NCBI RefSeq assembly: GCF_018474025.1
Contig: NZ_JAHCTA010000005.1
Span: 337,303-401,302, forward strand
Origin: Alteromonas oceanisediminis
GTDB taxonomy: Bacteria > Pseudomonadota > Gammaproteobacteria > Enterobacterales > Alteromonadaceae
Direction of reading: 5' to 3'
DNA length: 64,000 nucleotides
Part shown: positions 1 through 7,591 of the stretch, piece by piece
Numbering within the stretch: position 1 is the first letter of the stretch
How the letters are laid out: each line of letters begins with the position of its first letter
Made by a program: the position numbers and the translations under genes
Notes under the pieces: model-generated
Seen by the model: the letters and a program-made list of their open reading frames with translations, nothing else
Told to the model about the DNA's origin: nothing
The model's database searches: none

Positions 1-1
1 C

Positions 2-550
2 TATGCTGAGTTTAAGCGAAAGTACACAGACAAAGTCTCTCAGTTAGTGCATGGTGACCCGTTGGAAGAAAGTACCTTTATTGGCCCTATGATTGCGGAG
101 TCAGAAGCGGAACGATTAGAAAACTGGATCAATGAAGCCGTTGAGTCTGGCGCGACGTTACTGTGTGGCGGCAAGCGTAAAGGCGCCATGCTGGAAGCAA
201 CCGTCCTTGAAAATGCACCGCACAATGCAAAGATCAATGCTGAAGAAGCATTTGGACCGGTGTCGATTATCAGTTCGTTTAATGACTACGATGAAGCGCT
301 GGCACGAGTGAATGACAGCCAGTTTGGTTTACAGGCGGGTGTGTTTACGCGCGATATTTACAAAGCTCATAAAGCGTGGGATGTACTGGACGTGGGCGGT
401 GTCGTAATTGGTGATGTACCAAGCTGGCGTGTTGATAATATGCCGTACGGCGGTGTAAAAGAGTCGGGGCTTGGCCGGGAAGGGATCCGTTATGCCATTG
501 CCGATATGACCGAAATTCGCCTCATGGTGCTACGCAACCCCAACCCTTAA
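2..550 (+). CDS. NAD(P)-dependent aldehyde dehydrogenase, C-terminal part (cut by window edge)
   Basis: The reading frame is open from base 2 with no start in view, so the gene begins upstream of the window. About 182 C-terminal residues of an ALDH-family enzyme are visible, out of roughly 480-500 in the family. The segment EEAFGPV matches the conserved ExFGP motif that contacts the nicotinamide ribose, and FGLQAGVFTRD and PYGGVKESGLGREG are the usual closing ALDH motifs. The catalytic cysteine lies before the window and cannot be checked. The C-terminal pattern resembles glyceraldehyde-3-phosphate or lactaldehyde-type ALDHs, but the substrate cannot be assigned. A terminator-like hairpin follows the stop. 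Confidence 0.93.
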   Translation, partial: YAEFKRKYTDKVSQLVHGDPLEESTFIGPMIAESEAERLENWINEAVESGATLLCGGKRKGAMLEATVLENAPHNAKINAEEAFGPVSIISSFNDYDEALARVNDSQFGLQAGVFTRDIYKAHKAWDVLDVGGVVIGDVPSWRVDNMPYGGVKESGLGREGIRYAIADMTEIRLMVLRNPNP

Positions 551-584
551 AAATCATTGAATCTACATGTCGTCAATGATTCAG

Positions 585-618
585 AACGCGCTGTACCTGA
601 ACTGGGCAGCGCGTTTTT
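585..618 (+). terminator. Rho-independent terminator after the aldehyde dehydrogenase gene
   Basis: A 9-bp perfect inverted repeat (AACGCGCTG at 585-593, CAGCGCGTT at 607-615) is followed by a T run ending at 618. A second inverted repeat (AATCATTGA at 552-560, TCAATGATT at 573-581) lies directly before it, between the stop codon and the terminator. Confidence 0.75.
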
Positions 619-638
619 GGCGCTGCTAGGGCGCTTAT

Positions 639-1076
639 TCAGACTGCTAAAACCAAATAACTGAGTACGATATATCGCAGTAACTTAGTCAGTCCAACCA
701 AAACCACGAACACGCTAAACCGGATTTTGAGCACGCCGGCAACCACGGTGATTGGGTCACCGATGATGGGAACCCATGCCAGACACAGCGCTATTCTACC
801 ATGGCGTGCGAAGCGAGCGCGTGCACGCTCAAGATCATCATCATTCATTCTCAGCACGCGTTTCGCCAGCGGCTCACCACAACGATAACCCAACCAGTAG
901 TTCACCATGGCACCCAACACATTGCCTGCCGTCGCGATGGCGACCACCGCTAATGGAGAGAAACCCGATAATAAGGTAAGGCTCAGTACCAGCTCGCTGC
1001 TTAGCGGCAAAACAGTCGCAGCCAGAAAGGCCGCCACGAATAATCCTAAAAGCCCGTATTCAGCGAGCAGCGCCAC
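639..1076 (-). CDS. YqaA/DedA-family (SNARE-associated) inner-membrane protein
   Basis: A 145-residue, mostly hydrophobic protein. The N-terminal 60 residues form two or three membrane segments with the re-entrant pattern of the SNARE-associated/VTT superfamily. The C-terminal half carries a WVPIIGDPITVVAGVLK block, characteristic of the short YqaA branch. DedA relatives take part in lipid-carrier translocation and membrane homeostasis; no specific role can be given here. Translation probably starts at GTG (1074-1076), nine bases after the stop of the upstream VOC gene on the same strand, so the two are likely co-transcribed. Confidence 0.82.
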   Translation of the reverse strand: MALLAEYGLLGLFVAAFLAATVLPLSSELVLSLTLLSGFSPLAVVAIATAGNVLGAMVNYWLGYRCGEPLAKRVLRMNDDDLERARARFARHGRIALCLAWVPIIGDPITVVAGVLKIRFSVFVVLVGLTKLLRYIVLSYLVLAV

Positions 1077-1085
1077 GAATATGGG

Positions 1086-1472
1086 TTACTCGGGTTTCAA
1101 TCGTTTTAGCACACAGATTTTGTTTCCAGCGGGATCGCGTAGGTAGGCGAGATACAACTTCATTTTGCCGCCATCCCTGATCCCCGGCGGATCCTCACAC
1201 TCTGTGCCACCATTTGCTAACCCAACTGAGTGCCACTTTTCGCCTTGTTCAAGCGAATTGACGCTAAACCCAATTGTGCTGCCATTCCCGCACGACGCCG
1301 GCTTTCCATCTATTGGCTTAGACAGCGCAAAAATGCCGCTATCCGTGAAGTAAAAGCAGCGACCTTTTTCGTCAATCACGCCGGGCTCATAGCCCAAAAC
1401 ACCAAAAGTAGCATTGTAAAATTGCTTGGACTCTTGAATATCATTTGCGCCCAACATGATGTGGCTAAACAT
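1086..1472 (-). CDS. VOC-family (glyoxalase/bleomycin-resistance fold) protein
   Basis: A 128-residue protein with the paired beta-alpha-beta-beta-beta layout of the vicinal oxygen chelate fold. The first module opens with MFSHIMLGANDIQESKQFY and the second ends with YLRDPAGNKICVLKR, where the RDPxGN motif is typical of small VOC proteins. The ATG at 1472 has an AAGAGG ribosome site a few bases upstream. Substrate unknown. It is followed closely by the YqaA-like gene on the same strand. Confidence 0.85.
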   Translation of the reverse strand: MFSHIMLGANDIQESKQFYNATFGVLGYEPGVIDEKGRCFYFTDSGIFALSKPIDGKPASCGNGSTIGFSVNSLEQGEKWHSVGLANGGTECEDPPGIRDGGKMKLYLAYLRDPAGNKICVLKRLKPE

Positions 1473-1606
1473 ACATACCTCTTGATAATGACTGACATGC
1501 TCGCGTAGCGAACATAGAAAACACCGAATTTAGCGCGAATTGCGTGGTAATGCTCATGCGAAAAATTGATACAGCCCCATTCATCAACCCTATCCAATCA
1601 GAAGAT

Positions 1607-1963
1607 TTACACGGCGTATTTCTTCAAAACGTCCAGTGGAATAAGCTGCAAAGCTGCTTCGTTCACCGCTGCCAGCACAATTTTCGGTGCCACACCGGCG
1701 CGCTCTGCTTCAAGCCAGCGGCCGGCACATAGACACCATTTATCCCCCGCTTTCAATCCCGGGAACTCATACAGCGCATTGGGTGTAGTTAGGTCGTTGC
1801 CCTGAGCTTTTGAGTACTCAAGAAAGGCGTCTGTCATGATGGCACACACGCTGTGATTGCCTACATCACTCGATGGAACATAACAGAATCCCTCACGAGT
1901 GAAGCCCGTGTTACCGCAGCATAATTGCAGCGGCTCACCCAATACATTGCGTGCATTAGCCAT
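1607..1963 (-). CDS. DUF2237 family protein
   Basis: A protein of 118 residues starting MANARNVLGEPLQLCC. DUF2237 proteins share the pattern NVLGxxLxxCCxxPxTGFxRxGxC and an internal GDxWCLCAxRWxEA, and both are visible here (GDKWCLCAGRWLEAE). The conserved cysteines suggest metal or redox chemistry, but no function is established. The start at 1963 is chosen over an upstream in-frame start because an AGAGGG ribosome site precedes it and family members begin at this point. It is divergent from ubiG, with 85 bp between the starts. Confidence 0.85.
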   Translation of the reverse strand: MANARNVLGEPLQLCCGNTGFTREGFCYVPSSDVGNHSVCAIMTDAFLEYSKAQGNDLTTPNALYEFPGLKAGDKWCLCAGRWLEAERAGVAPKIVLAAVNEAALQLIPLDVLKKYAV

Positions 1964-2048
1964 GATTAAACCCTCTTGTACATTATCTGGTATAAGTAAT
2001 GTTATCGCGCCTGTTGCGCAATGCATAAATATCAACAAGGTATCTACG

Positions 2049-2816
2049 ATGCTTGATAAAAGTCAGCTCAGTCCGAAGATCAATAAAAATTCGACGCTCT
2101 CAGAGAATGAGGTTGCCAAGTTCGATCGTATGGCAAAAGAATGGTGGGATCCGAAAGGAAAATTTAAAACCGCACTGGAATTCAATGCGGCGCGATTGGA
2201 CTGGATACTGCCCCAAATTGCGGCGCACTTTCATCGCAAGTTTGTGGGCGACGTCAGTTTTTCAGGACTAACGGTGCTTGACGTTGGCAGCGGCGGAGGG
2301 CTAATTGCTGAAGCCGTTGCCATGCGCGGTGCACAGGTTACCGGTATTGATGCCAGCGCAGTGAGTGTCGAGGTGGCAAAACAACACGCTAAGGGGCGCG
2401 ACCTCGATCTACAATATCTGCATACGCTAAGTGGTGATTTGGTTGAGCAGGGGTTGCAATACGATGTGGTCATTAACGCTGAAGTTGTAGAGCATGTGCC
2501 AGACCAGCAGCAATTGATCAACGAGTGCTGTCAATTGGTGAAGCCTGGTGGTCTGTTGATTCTTGCAACACTGAATCGAACCACGCGCAGCTTTGTCGTG
2601 GCGATTGTGGGGGCCGAATATGTGATGCGCTACTTGCCTCGCGGGACGCATGATTGGCGCTATTTCGTGAAGCCAGTTGAATTGAAGGGATGGGTTCGAG
2701 ATCAAGGTTTGACGTTCACTGACAGCACGGGCATGAAATACAACCCGTTATTTGGCGGCTGGAAAATGACTCAGAGTCATGCAGTCAACTTCATTCAAAG
2801 CTATGCGAAGCCGTGA
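2049..2816 (+). CDS. ubiG: Ubiquinone biosynthesis O-methyltransferase UbiG
   Basis: UbiG performs both O-methylations in ubiquinone synthesis, using S-adenosylmethionine. The 255-residue protein begins MLDKSQLSPKINKNSTLSE. It has the hallmark EVAKFDRMAKEWWDPKGKFK region (motif split by a few residues) and the class I methyltransferase glycine loop DVGSGGGLIAE, followed by an acidic residue in TGID that would bind the SAM ribose. Family length is about 240-250. An in-frame start 150 bases upstream is rejected because that extension overlaps the DUF2237 gene and is not family-like; AAGG precedes the chosen ATG. Confidence 0.92.
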   Translation: MLDKSQLSPKINKNSTLSENEVAKFDRMAKEWWDPKGKFKTALEFNAARLDWILPQIAAHFHRKFVGDVSFSGLTVLDVGSGGGLIAEAVAMRGAQVTGIDASAVSVEVAKQHAKGRDLDLQYLHTLSGDLVEQGLQYDVVINAEVVEHVPDQQQLINECCQLVKPGGLLILATLNRTTRSFVVAIVGAEYVMRYLPRGTHDWRYFVKPVELKGWVRDQGLTFTDSTGMKYNPLFGGWKMTQSHAVNFIQSYAKP

Positions 2817-2903
2817 AAAATCAACAGGCCCTAGCCAAATAGCTGTGGATATTCGAGAATGTGTTGTAATGCTTACAGCTTGTTAGGGTGAAGGGAGAAC
2901 GTC

Positions 2904-3830
2904 ATTACCGTCAATATTCAAACCGTACTGGATGACATCAATCAGGACGTACGCAATCAGTTCGATACCTTTGAGGGTAAAGTCGCCGACTACATTCCGG
3001 CTCTGAGCCGTATGCCAGCAGATCGTTTTGCGATGGCAGTGTATGGTGTAGACGGCACATTCTGCCATACGGGTGATGCGCATCAGCGGTTTACGATTCA
3101 GTCAGTGTCGAAGGTATTGACTCTGACACTCGCGTTACAGCGCTATGGCGACAGTTTGTGGGATCGCGTGGGTAAAGAGCCGTCCGGAACCGCTTTCAAC
3201 TCGCTGACGCAGTTAGAATTTGAAGGGGGAAAACCACGCAACCCGTTCATCAACGCAGGAGCAATAGTCACCTGTGATGCACTCTACTCACGTTTGTCTG
3301 CGCCAACTCACCACATGCTTGAAACGCTACGCAGCCTTTCCAACAACCCGCGTTTGACTATCAACGCCATTGTGGCGCGATCAGAGTTTGAGCATCGGCA
3401 TCGCAATGCCGCTATGGCGCATTTGATGAAGTCGTTTGGTAATTTTGAAAACGACGTCGAGGATGTACTGCGTGCGTATTTTTCATTCTGTGCCATTGAG
3501 ATGTGTACAACGGAACTGGCAAGGGCTTTCAGCTATTTGGCGAACAAAGGTGAGGCAGTCGCTGATGGGCAGCACGTACTCAGTAGTAAGCAGAATTCGC
3601 AACTCAACTCGCTGTTATTTACCAGTGGCTTATACGATGCGTCCGGCGATTTTGCGTATCGTGTCGGAATGCCCGGCAAATCCGGGGTAGGCGGAGCAAT
3701 TTTAGCCGTAGTGCCAGGACGATTTACGGTGGCAGTGTGGTCACCTAAATTAAATCGGTACGGAAACTCCAGCGCTGGTATATACGCTCTGGAGCAGTTT
3801 GCCGATCGTCTCAACTTACATCTTTTCTAG
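2904..3830 (+). CDS. glsA: Glutaminase (serine-dependent beta-lactamase fold), apparent ATT start
   Basis: Hydrolyses L-glutamine to glutamate and ammonia. The protein has SVSK (catalytic Ser67 and Lys70 in this numbering), NPFINAGA, SEFEH, NAAMAHLMKSFGNF and the C-terminal GMPGKSGVGG motif, all typical of bacterial GlsA. The frame stays family-like upstream of the first ATG (3012): residues such as GKVADYIPAL belong to the conserved N-terminus. The frame then reaches a TGA at 2889 with no ATG, GTG or TTG in between. An ATT at 2904 sits six bases after a strong AAGGGAG site (2891-2897) and gives 308 residues, the normal family length. A start at 3012 would remove 36 conserved residues. Confidence 0.88.
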   Translation: MTVNIQTVLDDINQDVRNQFDTFEGKVADYIPALSRMPADRFAMAVYGVDGTFCHTGDAHQRFTIQSVSKVLTLTLALQRYGDSLWDRVGKEPSGTAFNSLTQLEFEGGKPRNPFINAGAIVTCDALYSRLSAPTHHMLETLRSLSNNPRLTINAIVARSEFEHRHRNAAMAHLMKSFGNFENDVEDVLRAYFSFCAIEMCTTELARAFSYLANKGEAVADGQHVLSSKQNSQLNSLLFTSGLYDASGDFAYRVGMPGKSGVGGAILAVVPGRFTVAVWSPKLNRYGNSSAGIYALEQFADRLNLHLF

Positions 3831-3848
3831 AGCGTGTTGATCTTTATT
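3827..3848. repeat. Copy 1 of a 22-bp interspersed sequence CTAGRGCGTGTTGATYKTTATT
   Basis: This copy covers the stop codon of the glutaminase gene and the short gap after it. It matches 19 of 22 bases with 31165-31186, also at the edge of a gene. It may be a scar or end of a mobile element, or chance; there is no transposase nearby. Confidence 0.35.
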
Positions 3849-4710
3849 GCGAAGCGTCGTCAATTTCCCAACTGAACGGCCCATAGTCAGGAAAAGGCAT
3901 CGCCTTATCCGGCTCGCTGAGGGCCGATTCGTAGCGGGCGATGATATCTTTTTGTAGTTGGATTCGAAATTCATAGAGCTCGTTCGACAGTGCACGTAAT
4001 TGACTGAGATCTTCTGGATCATTTTCAATCGCGTCACGCAACATCGGGCTAAGCTTGGCCAGCCCGGTAAAGAGCCGTTCAGTGGGTTGCTTGCTGAGTG
4101 AAAGCAGCCTTTCACGTGTCTCTTGAGGTAGCGCTGAATCACTGTGTGCGTTTTCTCCCACGGTGGCAAAGTAACGCTGGTATTCTTCTTGACTAACGCT
4201 GTCTGCCTGATTCCATAGGGGCATGCTTGAGCGATTAAGTAACACGTGGGAATGCGGGTCAATCACCATGACGGATGGAGTGGCAAAGTAGCCGGGGTAA
4301 CCAAATTGTTCGGTGAGCCAGCGGAGGTCGTTGTAGTAGGCCACATCGACAAACAGCGTTTCGAATCGCGCTGTGATAATTGAGTGAAGGGGGTCTGATG
4401 AAAACTGCGCGGCTAATCCGCGACTATCGTGGCACCACTGAGCGCCAAGCACCAACAACAATAACGTGTTATCTTTTTGCGCAGTGGTTATCGCTTGATC
4501 GACCAAGCCCTGAAGATTGTCTTTTGTCTTGAAAATAAACTCTGGCTTTACCGTGCTGGCATGCTGGTCGATTGTATCGCTGGCGCTGTGCGCGTGCAGT
4601 GGCATCAATAGCACTGCACTCAACAGGGCAATGTGCGCATAGCCGTGCTTAGCGGAGCAACGCATAGAGCACATGCAAAGCCAGTGGATCCGATTAAAAA
4701 AATTGCGCAT
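3844..4710 (-). CDS. Exported thioredoxin-fold protein with a CHDS motif
   Basis: About 288 residues. A hydrophobic stretch (around residues 26-41, HIALLSAVLLMPLHAHSA) reads as a signal peptide, so the product is probably periplasmic. A thioredoxin fold follows: LLLLVLGAQWCHDS places Cys93 in a C-x-x-S instead of C-x-x-C, and ATPSVMVID supplies the cis-proline loop. With one active cysteine, disulfide isomerase or glutathione-linked chemistry is more likely than classical reduction, but this is inference. The C-terminal third is helical and not recognised. The start is uncertain: ATGs at 4749, 4710, 4674 and 4665 are possible and none has a clear ribosome site. It is convergent with glutaminase, 13 bp apart. 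Confidence 0.75.
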   Translation of the reverse strand: MRNFFNRIHWLCMCSMRCSAKHGYAHIALLSAVLLMPLHAHSASDTIDQHASTVKPEFIFKTKDNLQGLVDQAITTAQKDNTLLLLVLGAQWCHDSRGLAAQFSSDPLHSIITARFETLFVDVAYYNDLRWLTEQFGYPGYFATPSVMVIDPHSHVLLNRSSMPLWNQADSVSQEEYQRYFATVGENAHSDSALPQETRERLLSLSKQPTERLFTGLAKLSPMLRDAIENDPEDLSQLRALSNELYEFRIQLQKDIIARYESALSEPDKAMPFPDYGPFSWEIDDASQ

Positions 4711-4915
4711 AGAGAGCTTAACTTGATGACATTTGAAACAGGTTACCATGAAAAACAAATCATCAACCAGAACCGGTCGATTTTTATCGGTATCCAGAAA
4801 AGGCGATTGCTGATGAGTGAAACGATGCTATTGTTTTATCGTTGACAGTCATGAAATTGAGCGTATTGGTTAATATATGCCCTCAGATTTACTCACCATT
4901 AACGAGGAAACTAAT

Positions 4916-4948
4916 ATGCAAGAACACTCGAAAAGTAGCCTGGTTTAG
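4916..4948 (+). other. Ten-codon mini-ORF with a good ribosome site
   Basis: GAGGAAA at 4904-4910 is followed at 4916 by ATG and a 10-residue frame MQEHSKSSLV ending in TAG, 56 bp before the GST gene. It could be a leader peptide for GST, the remnant of a lost gene, or chance. No attenuator hairpin with a T run was seen after it. The surrounding 4711-5004 holds no other gene that I can support. Confidence 0.3.
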
Positions 4949-5004
4949 CTTAGATTAGGCGCGTCAGTTTCCATTTAGTCATCGCAAACAATCAAGGTTG
5001 CCCT

Positions 5005-5613
5005 ATGTTGCTTTATGATACCCACACTGCCCCAACTCCCCGACGTGTACGCATATTCTTGGCCGAAAAGGGCATTGAAATTCCGATGCAACAAGTCGAT
5101 CTGCCATCGGGCGACAATTTATCTGCCGAAATGCGCGCCAAAAATCCCATTGGAAAAGTGCCAATACTGGAGCTAGATGATGGCACGTGTATCAGTGAGT
5201 CTGACGCGATTTGCACATACTTTGAAACGCTGCATCCTGAGCCTCCTCTGATGGGAACAACCGCGATCGAAAAAGCGCAGATCCACATGTGGGCTCGGCA
5301 AGTTGAATTTGGTTTGTTCATGCAGGTGGGAATGTGCTTCCAGCATACGACAGGTCATTTTAAAGATCGCATGACACCGGTTCCTGAGTATGGGAAAGAA
5401 GCTGGCATCAACGCCAAAAAATTCATGTCAGTACTGAACCGACAGCTCGCTAAAAGCGAGTTTATTGCGGGTGACCAATTCACATTACCCGATATTATTG
5501 CTCTGTGCGCTATTGATTTTGCGCGCGTTGTGAAAATAAGAATCGATGAGAAACACAGCGATTTGCAGCGCTGGTACAACGCCGTCAGTACGCGCCCGAG
5601 TGCTTCTGCGTGA
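5005..5613 (+). CDS. Glutathione S-transferase family protein
   Basis: A 202-residue cytosolic GST. The N-terminal thioredoxin-like domain includes MLLYDTHTAPTPRRVRIFLA (alpha-1 active-site region), NPIGKVPILELDDG with the cis-proline before the glutathione-binding strand, and the SESDAI loop that binds the gamma-glutamyl group. The helical C-terminal domain contains FTLPDIIALCAIDF, matching the GST N-capping motif. An aromatic or serine active-site residue is not obvious, and the substrate is unknown. The stop codon overlaps the GTG start of the next gene (GTGA), so the two are translationally coupled. Confidence 0.9.
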   Translation: MLLYDTHTAPTPRRVRIFLAEKGIEIPMQQVDLPSGDNLSAEMRAKNPIGKVPILELDDGTCISESDAICTYFETLHPEPPLMGTTAIEKAQIHMWARQVEFGLFMQVGMCFQHTTGHFKDRMTPVPEYGKEAGINAKKFMSVLNRQLAKSEFIAGDQFTLPDIIALCAIDFARVVKIRIDEKHSDLQRWYNAVSTRPSASA

Positions 5614-5972
5614 AGGTTCTGAAGCGACATGTGAGGGTGCTTGCGCCTTTGCTCGTGATTGCTGCAATGAGTGGCTGCTCAAACCAGCCGCGCACTGAGT
5701 ACTACTGTGACAACGGTGAGCGAGCGGGTGTGATATACCTGAGTGAGGCTGCAGGGTCAGGTGCCATTCTACATTATCAGGGGCAGGATTATGAGATGTA
5801 CCCAACGCGCACGGCATCTGGTGCAAAATATGCCACTGAACAAGGCCTATCGCCAGAGGAGGGGCTGATATGGTGGACGCAGGGAGAGAGCGCCATGTTG
5901 ATGACAATGATATTGGATCACACGGTGTCGGCAGAGGATTACCCGATGATTGCTCGTTGTGAATTGCTGTAG
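5610..5972 (+). CDS. MliC-type lipoprotein, putative inhibitor of C-type lysozyme
   Basis: A 120-residue lipoprotein. A basic N-terminus and hydrophobic core end in the lipobox AMSGC, with Cys23 to be acylated. The mature part has YYCDNGERAGVIYL, a central SGAKYATEQG and LIWWTQGESAML, the pattern of the MliC/COG3895 family, whose members inhibit C-type lysozymes from the cell envelope. Cys33 and Cys117 could form the family disulfide. The gene starts at GTG and overlaps the GST stop by four bases, an unusual pairing of a cytosolic enzyme with an envelope lipoprotein. Confidence 0.82.
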   Translation: MKVLKRHVRVLAPLLVIAAMSGCSNQPRTEYYCDNGERAGVIYLSEAAGSGAILHYQGQDYEMYPTRTASGAKYATEQGLSPEEGLIWWTQGESAMLMTMILDHTVSAEDYPMIARCELL

Positions 5973-6010
5973 CACAGCAGGCTAATCAGTTCATCATTCG
6001 CCGCTCGCGT

Positions 6011-7591
6011 CTAACCAATAAGCGCAGCAACAGTCGTCACGCTGTCGGCTTCGGCGGCTGGTTTGTCCCAGCGGATCCGCTTGATACGGGGAAAGCGCAA
6101 TGCAATACCCGATTTATGTCGACTTGACGAATGAGCTGAGTCAAAAGCCACTTCGAGCACGAGCGCTTTTTCCACTTCTTTAACGGGCCCGAAGCGCCCT
6201 ACCGTGTGCTGTCGTACCCAGCGATCGAGCTGCTTAAGTTCTTCGTCAGTAAAGCCCGAATACGCCTTACCCACCGGCACGAGTACAGCTTCCTGCCACA
6301 CACCGAATGTGTAGTCAGAATAGTACGAAGACCGTTTCCCGTGGCCGCGTTGCGCGTACATCATCACCGCATCAATAACGAACGGTTCCCGCTTCCATTT
6401 CAACCATTGGTTGGCTGGGCGACCCGGAGTGTAAACACTGTCTCGACGCTTCAGCATTAAGCCTTCCACCGCGTTTTTGTCGCCATCGGTGGCCTGCGTG
6501 CGCAGTTGGCGTAAGGCGTCTGGCGAGTCGGCTTTAAGTTGATTGGATAGCAACAGTCGCTGATCGTTTTGCGTGTCGAACCAGCGTTCCAACGCTTGCC
6601 GTCGGGTCGCAAGTGTTGCCGTACTGAGATCATCACCTTCAATCGCCAACGCGTCATAGATAACCATGCCGGCCGGTGATCCCGTCTGCAGTTTCTTACT
6701 CGGCTTCTTTTTGTTCAGACGCTGTTGTAAATCATTGAATGTACCGATGACGCCATTATTGATAATTAATAATTCGCCATCGAACACGCCGGTGATGTTT
6801 AGGTCGGTAAGCAGATCAGGAAAGCTCGCTGAGATATCGTCGCCGGTACGAGAAAACAGCGCCATCCCTTTCGGTGTGCTCACCAATTGAACCCTAATGC
6901 CATCGTACTTCCATTCTATTTGCCAGTCATTCAAATGCAGCTCGTCAAGCTGACTCTCATTTAGCGGGTGCGCTAACATAACCGGATGGAACGTCACTTT
7001 GTCCGAAACGTCAGGCTTCTCGGCGCGGCCTTCCAGCCAGGCAAGCAATTCGGTGTAAGGGGGCTCTATGCCGTGCCACAGTTGCTCCAAAACCGTCACA
7101 TCTTGCCCACCGTAATCTGCCAGTATCCGCTTGATCAGGCGTGCTGAAACACCAACTCTTAATCCACGTGTACCGAGTTTAACCAGCGCCCAGCGCTGCG
7201 CAGGGGTCATTTGGTTGAGCAATGAAACGAGATAGTCGCGGGTTTGTTGCTTATCCGCTTGTTTGAATGTATTGACCACTTCCGACAATGACGGTAACGA
7301 TACTTCCTTTTCTGAAGCGGCGTTAGGCCATAGGTGCGCAACAGTTTCACTCATTTCGCCCACATAGTCGTAACTTAATTCAAAGAGCACCGGATCGGCA
7401 CGCTCAAGGATCAGCGACTTAATCAATGCACGCTTGAATAAGTCAAAATTGAGTGTACCGGCCAGCGCCGCGATGGCCCAACCACGGTCAGGATCGGGCG
7501 TATCTCGCAAGTACTCATGAATAACCGCAGTTTTGGTGTTTTTGCTGTTGGTGAAATAAAGCCGCTCAAGCAACGCGGAAAATGCTTCCAT
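6011..7591 (-). CDS. ATP-dependent DNA ligase of the LHR-MPE-EXO-LIG repair cluster
   Basis: A 526-residue ligase. Residues 1-200 form an N-terminal DNA-binding domain. EWKYDGIRVQL follows with the nucleophilic Lys228 (motif I, KxDG), then FDGELLI (motif III), GLMLKRRDSVY (motif IV) and WLKWKREPFV (motif V), and a C-terminal OB domain ending near RFPRIKRIRWDKP. This is the organisation of bacterial ATP-dependent ligases found beside an Lhr helicase, a beta-lactamase-fold exonuclease and a metallophosphoesterase. The start codon shares one base with the upstream exonuclease stop (TAATG), so both are made from one message with coupled translation. It probably seals nicks in a dedicated repair pathway, apart from the essential NAD-dependent LigA. 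Confidence 0.93.
   Translation of the reverse strand: MEAFSALLERLYFTNSKNTKTAVIHEYLRDTPDPDRGWAIAALAGTLNFDLFKRALIKSLILERADPVLFELSYDYVGEMSETVAHLWPNAASEKEVSLPSLSEVVNTFKQADKQQTRDYLVSLLNQMTPAQRWALVKLGTRGLRVGVSARLIKRILADYGGQDVTVLEQLWHGIEPPYTELLAWLEGRAEKPDVSDKVTFHPVMLAHPLNESQLDELHLNDWQIEWKYDGIRVQLVSTPKGMALFSRTGDDISASFPDLLTDLNITGVFDGELLIINNGVIGTFNDLQQRLNKKKPSKKLQTGSPAGMVIYDALAIEGDDLSTATLATRRQALERWFDTQNDQRLLLSNQLKADSPDALRQLRTQATDGDKNAVEGLMLKRRDSVYTPGRPANQWLKWKREPFVIDAVMMYAQRGHGKRSSYYSDYTFGVWQEAVLVPVGKAYSGFTDEELKQLDRWVRQHTVGRFGPVKEVEKALVLEVAFDSAHSSSRHKSGIALRFPRIKRIRWDKPAAEADSVTTVAALIG

Noticed and set aside
1376..1597. Open frame over the VOC gene start
   Set aside because: Its residues have no domain pattern, and it overlaps the supported VOC start and its ribosome site.
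1899..2048. N-terminal extension of UbiG
   Set aside because: Not family-like and inside the divergent DUF2237 gene; a normal UbiG start with ribosome site is at 2049.
2231..2705. Minus-strand frames inside ubiG
   Set aside because: Composition follows the codon shadow of UbiG, with no recognised motif.
4842..4876. Sigma-70 promoter TTGACA / TAATAT before GST
   Set aside because: Spacing is 23 bp, too long for a standard promoter.
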